A stretch of 53,999 bases of DNA from the NCBI GenBank assembly GCA_012032285.1, contig JAAURJ010000016.1, positions 1-53,999 on the forward strand, written 5' to 3'. The notes under the pieces are model-generated. The model had not been told where the DNA came from. It was given only the letters and a program-made list of their open reading frames with translations, and did not search any database. Both the position numbers and the translations under genes were made by a program. Numbering within the stretch: position 1 is the first letter of the stretch; every line of letters begins with the position of its first letter. Source of the DNA: Sphingomonadales bacterium. Lineage in GTDB: Bacteria > Pseudomonadota > Alphaproteobacteria > Sphingomonadales > Sphingomonadaceae. Below, one piece after another: positions 26,001-36,300 of this stretch.

Positions 26001-26375
26001 ATGACCCTCTCCCACTTTTCATCTCGTTTGGGCGCTATGGTTGGCGCTGTTTTGATCAGCTTCACATTAGTTTTTGTCGCGCCGCAAGCCCATGCCGCAA
26101 AGCGTGATGCCAATTTTTATAATATTGAGTTGATTCAGAATAACCCCATAGAAAAACAGCGCGTTAAAGGCGTTACCGTAAAGTGCACAGACGGTGAATG
26201 CACCGCACCGCTGGCCAGCACAGCACATAAAAATATGTGTATTGCCGTGGTCAAGCAATTTGGCGCGGTCAAATCCTTTGGGGCCGGTGGACGCCAGTTT
26301 GATGATCAGGAAATCAGCAGTTGCAATGCAAAAGGCGGTGCAGCGGAGCAACCAGATTTAGCCAAAGCCAGATAA
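26001..26375 (+). CDS. Small secreted protein, CC_3452-like
   Basis: I choose ATG 26001 since AAGGA lies eight bases upstream. 124 residues: signal peptide MTLSHFSSRLGAMVGAVLIS, cleavage after AHA near residue 32, then a short domain with CTDGEC and CIAVVKQFGAVKSFGAGGRQFD..EISSCN. The paired Cys and the AVKSFGAGGRQFD segment recall the CC_3452 family of alphaproteobacterial secreted proteins, assigned tentatively. Divergent from the HxlR regulator across a 150-base AT-rich gap, so it may be that regulator's target. Confidence 0.65.
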   Translation: MTLSHFSSRLGAMVGAVLISFTLVFVAPQAHAAKRDANFYNIELIQNNPIEKQRVKGVTVKCTDGECTAPLASTAHKNMCIAVVKQFGAVKSFGAGGRQFDDQEISSCNAKGGAAEQPDLAKAR

Positions 26376-26564
26376 TATCGCTTAATATATTTTCCGGTTC
26401 TGCTCTCCTCACCCCCTGATGCATTCCGGTATTTGGGCCGGGATGCCCTCAAACAGAATCGGAAAAACACCCTGCGCGGTCCGTCATCTGCATCTTGATG
26501 CAAAAACGACGGTTCCGGCGCATTTTTTTGTTGCAACATCGCGCATTTATCCCAAGCTAGGCAT

Positions 26565-28669
26565 ATGATGCGGCAATATGAATTGGTGGACCGGGTGCGT
26601 GCCTATACGCCCGATGTCGATGAGGACCGGCTGAACCGGGCTTATGTGTATACTGTGCAGATGCACGGCAGCCAAAAACGCGCAAGTGGTGACCCTTATT
26701 TCAGCCATCCTGTGGAGGTTGCGGGGTTGATGACCGATTTGAAGATGGATGAGGAAACCATCATCACCGCGCTGCTGCACGATACGGTCGAAGATACGCT
26801 GACCACGATTGAAGATGTCGAGATCAAATTTGGCAGCGAGGTGGCGCAGCTGGTCGATGGTGTGACCAAATTGTCAAAGATTGAGGCGCAGACTGAGGAT
26901 GAACGGGCGGCGGAAAACCTGCGAAAATTCCTGCTAGCTATTTCAAACGACATCCGTGTGCTGCTGGTCAAATTGGCTGACCGGCTGCACAATATGCGCA
27001 CCTTGCACTATATTAAGAGCGAGGAGAAACGCCGCCGTATCGCCAAGGAGACGATGGACATATATGCCCCGCTGGCCGAACGGATCGGTATGTATGAATA
27101 TATGCGCGAAATGCAGCTTCTGGCCTTTGAGCAATTGGAGCCTGAAGCTTATGAGACGATTATCAGGCGGTTAAAACATATCCGTGATAATGCCGAAACT
27201 AGTCTGGATACGATTAATCAAGGTATCAGCAAAGAGATGCAGCGCCACGGGTTGAAAGTCGCTGTTTCGGGCCGGGAGAAGCACCCCTATTCGATTTGGC
27301 GCAAGATGCAGGAACGCCACGTCGCCTTTGACCAGCTATCGGATATTAACGCCTTTCGCATCATCACCGAAAATCCGGAGGATTGCTATTGGGCGCTGGG
27401 CGTGCTGCACCGTAAATGGCAAATGGTGCCGGGACGGTTCAAGGATTTCATCTCCACGCCAAAGCGCAACGGATACCGGTCGATCCACACCACCATATTG
27501 TTTGCGCAGAATATGCGGGTAGAGGTGCAGATACGCAGCAAGGCGATGCATGAGGCCTCCGAATTCGGACTGGCGGCACACTGGGCCTATAAACAGCATG
27601 ACGCCGCCGATGGGCAAGCGGGCTGGATCCGCGATTTGATCGAGATTTTGGACACCAGCCATGATGCCGAAGACCTGCTCGAAAATGCCCGTATGGCCAT
27701 GTATCATGACCGCATCTTTGCTTTTAGCCCCAAGGGCGCATTGCACCAATTTCCAAAGGGCGCAACGGCGGTAGATTTCGCCTATGCCGTGCATACCGAT
27801 TTGGGTGACAAGACGGTCGGGGCAAAGATTAACGGCCGTCATGTGCCGCTGCGCACACAGCTGTCCAATGGCGACATGGTCGAGATATTGAAAAGCGCCG
27901 CACAGGAGCCGCAGGCCAATTGGCTTAACTTTGTGGTCACCGGCAAAGCGCGGGCCGCCATTCGCCGTCATGTCCGCTTTCAGGAGCGCGATGAGCTGAT
28001 CGCTATTGGGCGGGAGCTTTATGATGAGGTGGTGCAGCGTTCGCCGATCAAGATTGGCAAAAAAGCGCTCGATGCGGCGGCAGACCGCCTTGGTTATGAT
28101 GGCGAAGAGGATTTGATGCACGCCGTTGGCACCGGAAAAGTGAATGATAAGCAGCTTATCAAGGCGCTGGTTCCCGGCCTATGATCCCGATCGATGATGG
28201 CAGCGAATGGACCAGCCAGGAACGGGCGATATCGATCCGTGGCCTGACGCCTGGCATGGGCTATCATCTTGGCGATTGCTGCCACCCGGTTCCGGGCGAC
28301 CGGATTGTTGGCCTGCGCATATCCGGGCAACCGGTGGAGGTGCATACGATTGAATGCGACCGGCTGGCCAGCGGCACCGATATTGACTGGGTCGATTTAA
28401 GCTGGGGGCAGGATAGCGACGGAGCGGCGGCGCGGGTGCGTGTCATCGTCCATAACCGTCCCGGCACTTTGGGTGAAATTGCGGGTATATTCGGGTTTCA
28501 AAAAGCCAATATCCTCAACCTGCGTTTGACAACAAGGGATCAGCAATTCCACACTTATGAAGCCGATTTGGAGGTGCATGACCTGCAACATTTGATGCGT
28601 ATCATTTCCGGCCTGCGCGCGTCTGAAGCGGTGGCGCAGGCGACCGGGTTTATGAATGAAGACGGCTGA
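26565..28669 (+). CDS. rsh: Rsh bifunctional (p)ppGpp synthetase/hydrolase (frameshifted)
   Basis: Makes and degrades the alarmone (p)ppGpp in the stringent and general stress response. Domains in order: HD hydrolase (FSHPVEVAG near 46-54, LLHDTVEDT near 71-79), synthetase (IWRKMQERHVAFDQLSDINAFRII, KDFISTPKRNGYRSIHTT), TGS (FAFSPKGALHQFPKGATAVDFAY) and, after the break, a Cys/His conserved GYHLGDCCHPVPGDRIVGL and ACT domain (HNRPGTLGEIAGIFG). The frame breaks around 28174-28180; one added C in the GGCC run joins the parts into about 700 residues, the normal length. Read literally it would be two proteins with a four-base ATGA overlap; I favour one gene. Confidence 0.93.
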
Positions 28670-29399
28670 TTATCCGCAACCGGCCCGATCCTAAGTTTAC
28701 AAAGTTTACACCAAGGAAGCTATATTTTGGGCCATTTATTCCCGATTTTGTGAGGTTTTGTCCTACAGATTGATAAAAGGCCTCTTCCTCTTTTTCGTTC
28801 AGCAACAGATTTTTGAAATCATCCGGATGCATCAATTTATGCGGGTCGGCCGGGCATTGCGGCTCCAATCCATCGATCAATGCGGCAACGGGCGTTCCTA
28901 GCGCTGTATCATCCAGTGAGAAATCTGTTTGCAGTTGATCCCTATGGGCATAATCCGGGCTGCCGATACGTTCTTGCCCGTAATGTTTCAAAAGGAACAT
29001 CAACAGCCGGTCATTATACCGCTTTTTGGTGTAGATATGATTGCCTTCACGGTCCAAAATGAAATCTTCAACACCATTGATTGCGCGGTCAAAGGCGATA
29101 TCGATCAACTGTCTGCTGGCCTGTTCAATCGCGGCATCCCACGCGGCGGCAAATCGTTCCGCACCGGGCGACCGGCGCAGCTTGTAACAGGCCATGCGCG
29201 ACATTCCGCAAGCCTGCGCCGCAGTGGTCACAGAGCCGCTATCTGCCAAAGCTTCGATGAACTGCCGCTGGCATTGCGGGGTCCATCCATCGCTTCGGCG
29301 GCGCTTGGCAACGGGTATCCATTCATAATCATTGGGATTAAAACCATTGCTATCAAGGGCAGTGGTTTTGGCGGATGGGGGGATATTTGGATTTTTCAT
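28650..29399 (-). CDS. HTH-like protein with repeat-derived C-terminal tail
   Basis: 249 residues. The region 35-140 (WTPQCQRQFIEALADSGSVT, AAQACGMSRMACYKLRRSPG, RYNDRLLMFLLKHYG) is a helix-turn-helix layout known from uncharacterised sphingomonad proteins that resemble phage small-terminase DNA-binding domains. A Pro-rich acidic tail follows. The last ~38 residues (from SVGQNLTKSGINGPK onward) are the antisense translation of interspersed element copy B and then of the rsh 3' end, so the native C-terminus was probably near FYQ. Overlaps rsh tail to tail by 20 bases. Function unknown; DNA binding is inferred. Confidence 0.7.
   Translation of the reverse strand: MKNPNIPPSAKTTALDSNGFNPNDYEWIPVAKRRRSDGWTPQCQRQFIEALADSGSVTTAAQACGMSRMACYKLRRSPGAERFAAAWDAAIEQASRQLIDIAFDRAINGVEDFILDREGNHIYTKKRYNDRLLMFLLKHYGQERIGSPDYAHRDQLQTDFSLDDTALGTPVAALIDGLEPQCPADPHKLMHPDDFKNLLLNEKEEEAFYQSVGQNLTKSGINGPKYSFLGVNFVNLGSGRLRIISRLHS
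28693..28767 (+). repeat. Interspersed element, copy B
   Basis: Begins AAGTTTACAAAGTTTACACC 24 bases after the rsh stop, continues AAGGAAGCTATATTTTGGGCC as in copy A, then GGG..CCC and an imperfect TGTGAGG..TCCTACA hairpin. It lies inside the 3' coding end of the convergent HTH-like gene. Confidence 0.85.
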
Positions 29400-29480
29400 A
29401 GGCTATTTTGTAACCTATATGGTTATTTGTAGGAAAGAGAAAAATTCACAACCCCCGCCATCGTTAATATTGCCCTAACC

Positions 29481-30029
29481 CTAGATTTTGACTTCGCGCC
29501 ATGCGCCTGATTCTAACCCGTCCAGATTCCAATCGCCAATACGCCATCGTATCAACCGCAGCGTGGGCAGGCCGACAGCCGCAGTCATCCGCCGGACCTG
29601 ACGGTTGCGCCCTTCGGTGATGGTCAGGCTGATCCAGCAATCGGGTACGGTTTTGCGGAAACGCACCGGCGGGTCGCGCGGCCATTGGGCAGGGGGATCT
29701 ATGCGATCGGCTTTGGCAGGCGCGGTCATTCCGTCCTTTAACCGCACACCGCGGCGCAGCAGGGTAAGATGATCCTCGCCCGCATCTCCTTCGACCTGCA
29801 CACAATAGGTTTTGGGCATTTTATATTTGGGATCGGAAATCCGCGCCTGCATCCGCCCGTCATCGGTGAGCAGCAACAACCCTTCGCTATCCCGGTCCAG
29901 CCTGCCCGCCGGATAGACACCGGCTATGGCCAAATAGTCCGAAAGCGTCGAACGCGCCGTTTCGCTACCTCTATCGGTAAATTGCGACAGCACGCCATAA
30001 GGTTTGTTAAAGAGGATCAGCTTGGCCAT
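29481..30029 (-). CDS. RluE/RsuA-family pseudouridine synthase
   Basis: Isomerises specific uridines in rRNA. Start ATG 30029 (MAKLILFNKPYGVLSQFTDR) yields 182 residues without an S4 domain, the compact RluE form. Motifs: the catalytic GRLDRDSEGLLLLTDDG (Asp near 45), KMPKTYCVQVEG, and EGRNRQVRRMTAAVGLPTLRLIR. A longer open frame upstream has no start signal. RluE in E. coli modifies 23S U2457; the exact target here is inferred. Confidence 0.93.
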   Translation of the reverse strand: MAKLILFNKPYGVLSQFTDRGSETARSTLSDYLAIAGVYPAGRLDRDSEGLLLLTDDGRMQARISDPKYKMPKTYCVQVEGDAGEDHLTLLRRGVRLKDGMTAPAKADRIDPPAQWPRDPPVRFRKTVPDCWISLTITEGRNRQVRRMTAAVGLPTLRLIRWRIGDWNLDGLESGAWREVKI

Positions 30030-30152
30030 AGCCGCTCTTTGCCACCGGCGGGCGCGATAGGCAATTGGCCGGGTTAAACGATGTGCTGCTCCTGTTATTC
30101 CTGTTTGAAAATTTCTGCTGTGCCTGACCATTATTAAGTGTAGCAAAAGCCG

Positions 30153-31301
30153 ATGAACCTCAACAATTTCGATCCCGGCGTTTTCCTGCGTGATTATTGG
30201 CAGAAAAAACCGCATTTGATCCGCGGCGCTTTTGGTCATTGGCAAAATCCCCTTGCTCCCGATGCTCTTGCAGGGCTTGCCTGCGAGGAGGAGGTGGAGT
30301 CGCGTCTGGTGGTGCAAGAGTCGCATGGGCTGCGGGCTGAATTTGGTCCCTTTGACGAAAGCGATTTTGCCCGGCTGGGCGCTGAGCCATGGACGCTTTT
30401 GGTGCAGGCGGTCGATCATTTTGATCCAGAGGTGGCAGCGCTTATTGCGCCATTTCGTTTCATTCCCGATTGGCGCATTGACGATGTAATGGTCAGCTAT
30501 GCCAGCGATGGCGGCGGGGTAGGGGCGCATTTTGACCAATATGATGTTTTCTTGATTCAGGGGCTGGGGCGGCGGCGCTGGCAGATAGGCGGATTTTGCG
30601 ATCAGGGCAGCCCGTTAATCCCGCACGATGATCTGCGGCTTCTCGCCGAATTTCAGGCGGAGGAGGAATGGGTGCTTGAACCGGGTGATATGCTTTATAT
30701 CCCGCCCGGTATCGCGCATAATGGCATTGCAGTGGGCGACGACTGCATGACCTATTCGATCGGATTTCGTGCCCCGTCTGTAGCAGAGATGCTGGGCGAT
30801 TATTGCGACCATATCATTGAAACCATGGTCAAGGATGAACGCTATGGTGACCCCGGTTTGACAGGTCAGGACAATGCAGGCGAGATTGGCGCGCACGCCA
30901 TTGATCGGCTGCACGCGATGATGGTCGGGGCGCTTTCGGACAAGGCCGATTTTGCCCGCTGGTTCGGCCATTATAACAGCCTTCCCAAATATCCCGATAT
31001 GGACTGGACAGCCGAAAAGGCGTTTACAACAAAAAGCCTGATCGGTCGTCTGGAGGGCGGTGCCTATGTGATCCGCAATCCGGCCGCCCGAACGGCCTTT
31101 ATCGAAACGGGCGGCGGCGATGTGATGTTGTTTGCAGGCGGGCAGGAATTTGCCTGCACCGGACATCTGGCCATATTTGCAAGGGCGCTGTGCGGCGATA
31201 TGCGGGCGGAGGCCGGTTCGGAGCTTTTGGCGGATCAGGAAGCAAAGCCGGTGTTGCTCACCTTGTTAAATCAGGGAATTATCGCTTTTTCCGATCCTTG
31301 A
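30153..31301 (+). CDS. JmjC/cupin ribosomal protein arginine hydroxylase, RoxA (YcfD) type
   Basis: 2-oxoglutarate/Fe(II) oxygenase; YcfD in E. coli hydroxylates Arg81 of ribosomal protein L16. 382 residues with DYWQKKPHLIRGAF at the N-terminus, the iron-binding HxD in GAHFDQYDVFLIQ (about 125-137) and distal His in YIPPGIAHNG, and a winged-helix-like C-terminal part. The whole length and the KKP(H/L)LIR start fit the family. Monocistronic; upstream gene is an rRNA pseudouridine synthase on the other strand, a loose ribosome-modification theme. Confidence 0.92.
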   Translation: MNLNNFDPGVFLRDYWQKKPHLIRGAFGHWQNPLAPDALAGLACEEEVESRLVVQESHGLRAEFGPFDESDFARLGAEPWTLLVQAVDHFDPEVAALIAPFRFIPDWRIDDVMVSYASDGGGVGAHFDQYDVFLIQGLGRRRWQIGGFCDQGSPLIPHDDLRLLAEFQAEEEWVLEPGDMLYIPPGIAHNGIAVGDDCMTYSIGFRAPSVAEMLGDYCDHIIETMVKDERYGDPGLTGQDNAGEIGAHAIDRLHAMMVGALSDKADFARWFGHYNSLPKYPDMDWTAEKAFTTKSLIGRLEGGAYVIRNPAARTAFIETGGGDVMLFAGGQEFACTGHLAIFARALCGDMRAEAGSELLADQEAKPVLLTLLNQGIIAFSDP

Positions 31302-33599
<2,298 letters not shown>

Positions 33600-33643
33600 A
33601 GATTAAAAATCATTTCAGGATTTTCTATATCCTAATAGCAAAT

Positions 33644-33680
33644 AAAAGCGGCGTTTCCGGGGGACGGGAACGCCGCTTTT
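33644..33680 (+). terminator. Intrinsic terminator of katG
   Basis: Arms AAAAGCGGCGTTTCC (33644-33658) and GGGAACGCCGCTTTT (33666-33680), loop of seven, one G-T pair, followed by TTT. Also A-rich upstream, so it may serve the convergent recX transcript. Confidence 0.92.
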
Positions 33681-33739
33681 TTTAATCGCCAAGGCTTTGC
33701 CGGACAGGCGAAAGCAGCTGATCCTGGGTGCAATTACCC

Positions 33740-34288
33740 TTATGTTCCTGTCTCATCGCCTTCGACATATTCTCCCGGCTGTGTTTCGACGAATTTTCGA
33801 GCAATGTCATAGGCATGGCCCGCCCGCACGAATGCGGCCAGTTGCTTTTGCCGTTTTTCCGGCGGCGCGGTTTCTTTTGCATAGGGGCCAATGCCCTTGC
33901 GCCGGGCAAAGGCATGGGCGCTTTGCCATAGCTGCGCTGCGCTTTCGCTGCGGGCTTCTATGGCATCATAGTCGCTGATTCCGGCGGCGTATAAATCCTG
34001 TTCCAACCGTCTTTGCCCATAGCCGCGCCGGGCAAAACTGCGCGCCCGTGATGCAGCATAGGCAGCGTCATCAATATAGCCCAAGTCGGCAAATTCCGCC
34101 GACAATGCTTCCAAATCGGGCTTTGTTTCCGCCGCTGTCCAACCTCTCTCGCGTATCTTTCGTGCTAAATAGCTGTTAAGTTTTGCTTTTGTTGTGGCAT
34201 AGCGTCCCACATAGTGCAGCGCTAGATCGCGCAAATGGCGATTATTGAGCGGCGGGGCGGGCCTTTTTTGAGTCGAACGGTCTTTCAC
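33740..34288 (-). CDS. recX: Regulatory protein RecX
   Basis: Limits RecA filament formation. 182 residues of three-helix repeats: LRDLALHYVGRYATTKAKLN, YLARKIRERGW, FADLGYIDDAAYAASRARSF, ARRGYGQRRLEQDLYAAGI. The basic N-terminus (MKDRSTQKRPAPPLNNRHL) is family-like. recA is not adjacent. Converges on katG. Confidence 0.92.
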   Translation of the reverse strand: MKDRSTQKRPAPPLNNRHLRDLALHYVGRYATTKAKLNSYLARKIRERGWTAAETKPDLEALSAEFADLGYIDDAAYAASRARSFARRGYGQRRLEQDLYAAGISDYDAIEARSESAAQLWQSAHAFARRKGIGPYAKETAPPEKRQKQLAAFVRAGHAYDIARKFVETQPGEYVEGDETGT

Positions 34289-34418
34289 GCCCCATTGTTG
34301 CCACAGTCATACCCAATTTTAAACTTGCATCACCGTCTATACACGCCCGAAAATAAAAATATGGGCTATAGTTTCGGAAGCAGGCCTATGGTCGCCAGTA
34401 ATAAGGAATGGGATATTT

Positions 34419-36146
34419 ATGGGTGAACTCGCACCAACGCCAACGGTGGATAAATTACCGCGCCGTTTGTCCGACTTTTCAACATTGGGGGAAGCTTTGG
34501 ATTATGCCGCCAGCGGGAAACGCGGGCTTAATTTCCATGATATGCGGGGCAATCTGGCGCGGCCCTATCCTTATTCGGAAATGCAAAAAGACGCTCTGGA
34601 TGTCGCTTACCGGTTGATCAGTCATGGTGTGAAAAAGAAGGACCGGATTGCGCTTATTGCCGAAACTGGGCCAGATTTTGCGGCGCTATTTTTTGGCTGC
34701 GTCTATGCGGGCGCTTGGCCTGTGCCCTTGCCCCTGCCAACCAGTTTTGGCGGCAAGGAAAGCTATATTGACCAATTATCGGTGCAGTTGAAAAGCAGCG
34801 ATCCGGCGATATTATTCTTCCCGCCCGAACTGTCCGAAATGGCGGGTGCTGCTGCACAAAATTGCGGGGTAGAGGGGATTGACTGGGCGGAGTTTTCGGA
34901 CCGGATCGCGCTGCAATGCGAATTGCCAAAAGCGGACACAGACGAGATTTGCTATCTGCAATATTCGAGCGGTTCGACCCGTTTTCCGCACGGTGTTGCG
35001 GTGACGCATAAAGCGTTGCTCAATAACCTGTCTGCTCATTCGCACGGGATGGAAGTGGTGGAGGGCGACCGCTGTGTATCCTGGCTGCCATGGTATCATG
35101 ATATGGGCCTTGTCGGATGCTTTCTCTCTCCGGTCGCCAATCAAGTATCGACCGATTATATGAAGACCGAAGATTTCGCTCGGCGCCCCTTGGCCTGGCT
35201 CGATATGATCAGCAATGCCGATGGCACCGTCATCAGCTACTCACCGACCTTTGGGTATGACATTTGCGCCCGCCGCATTTCCAGTCAAAGCCATGTTGGC
35301 GACCGTTTTGATTTATCGAAATGGCGGCTTGCGGGCAATGGTGCCGATATGATCCGCCCTGATGTTATGCAAAGTTTTGTCGATGCCTTTGGGGATGCAG
35401 GATTTAGCGCAAGGGCCTTTGCCCCCAGCTATGGCTTGGCCGAGGCGACCCTGGCGGTGTCGATCATGCCGATGGGAGAGGGGATTAAGGTCGAACTGGT
35501 TGAGGAAACCGAACTCAGCGGCCAAGCGGGCAGCGTAGAACGCCCGACACGCTACCGCGCGATTGTCAATTGCGGCAAAGCCGTCAAGGATATGACGATT
35601 GAGGTGCGCGACGAAGATGGCAATGTCTTGCCCGATCAAACCATTGGCAAAGTGTGGTGCAATGGGCCCAGCCTGATGAAAGAATATTTCCGCGATCCAG
35701 AATCAACCGCCGCCTGTCTGGTCGATGGCTGGCTGGATACCGGCGATATGGGATATATGTCGGACGGTTATGTCTTCATTGTTGGCCGGGCAAAGGATAT
35801 GATTATCATCAATGGCAAAAACCATTGGCCGCAGGATATTGAATGGGCGGTAGAACAATTACCGGGTTTCAAATCGGGCGATATTGCCGCCTTTTCCATT
35901 ACCACACCGGGCGGAGAGGAAACGCCGGCTGTATTGGTGCAATGCCGCACGTCGGACGATGCCGAACGGATGAAACTGCATGAACAGATTAAGGATAAGG
36001 TTCGTTCTGTCACCGGTATGAACTGCGTTGTCGAACTGGTGCCGCCGCGAACATTACCGCGTACCAGCTCCGGCAAACTTAGCCGGGCAAAGGCGCGAAA
36101 TCTGTATTTATCGGGGGAGATTCAACCCTATCCAGTGGCGGCATAA
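34419..36146 (+). CDS. Fatty acyl-AMP ligase (FAAL)
   Basis: Activates a fatty acid with ATP to acyl-adenylate, usually for transfer to an acyl carrier protein. 575 residues. AMP-binding signature YSSGSTRFPHGVAVTH (about 180-195), SWLPWYHDMGLVG (FAAL-typical), APSYGLAEATLAVS, GWLDTGDMGYMSDGYVFIVGRAKDMI and the C-terminal Lys in TSSGKLSRAKAR. The YHDMGLVG and lack of a CoA-ligase tail favour FAAL over acyl-CoA synthetase. In related alphaproteobacteria FAALs serve sphingolipid synthesis, but no spt or ACP gene lies here. Confidence 0.9.
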   Translation: MGELAPTPTVDKLPRRLSDFSTLGEALDYAASGKRGLNFHDMRGNLARPYPYSEMQKDALDVAYRLISHGVKKKDRIALIAETGPDFAALFFGCVYAGAWPVPLPLPTSFGGKESYIDQLSVQLKSSDPAILFFPPELSEMAGAAAQNCGVEGIDWAEFSDRIALQCELPKADTDEICYLQYSSGSTRFPHGVAVTHKALLNNLSAHSHGMEVVEGDRCVSWLPWYHDMGLVGCFLSPVANQVSTDYMKTEDFARRPLAWLDMISNADGTVISYSPTFGYDICARRISSQSHVGDRFDLSKWRLAGNGADMIRPDVMQSFVDAFGDAGFSARAFAPSYGLAEATLAVSIMPMGEGIKVELVEETELSGQAGSVERPTRYRAIVNCGKAVKDMTIEVRDEDGNVLPDQTIGKVWCNGPSLMKEYFRDPESTAACLVDGWLDTGDMGYMSDGYVFIVGRAKDMIIINGKNHWPQDIEWAVEQLPGFKSGDIAAFSITTPGGEETPAVLVQCRTSDDAERMKLHEQIKDKVRSVTGMNCVVELVPPRTLPRTSSGKLSRAKARNLYLSGEIQPYPVAA

Positions 36147-36300
36147 AGGCGTTTTGGCATTCCAGATGGCCGAATTTTCATGGTAAAAATCTGGTAAATA
36201 TTATAAGTATATGTAAATCATAGATAAAAAATATTCTATTCATCCCGCGTCGGTGCTTTTGCTTACCAATCGGTAAGGTTCCGCAGCTAGAAGCGGTTTT

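Noticed and set aside
26424-26451. Hairpin GCATTCCGG / CCGGGATGC downstream of the small secreted-protein gene
   Set aside because: Stem is good but lacks a T-run and lies in the rsh leader; I could not decide on a function and do not list it as a terminator.
28181-28669. Separate small ACT-domain protein downstream of rsh with ATGA overlap
   Set aside because: The two parts together make a standard-length Rsh, and a one-base C-run change joins them; a split is less likely than a sequence error given the many similar breaks.
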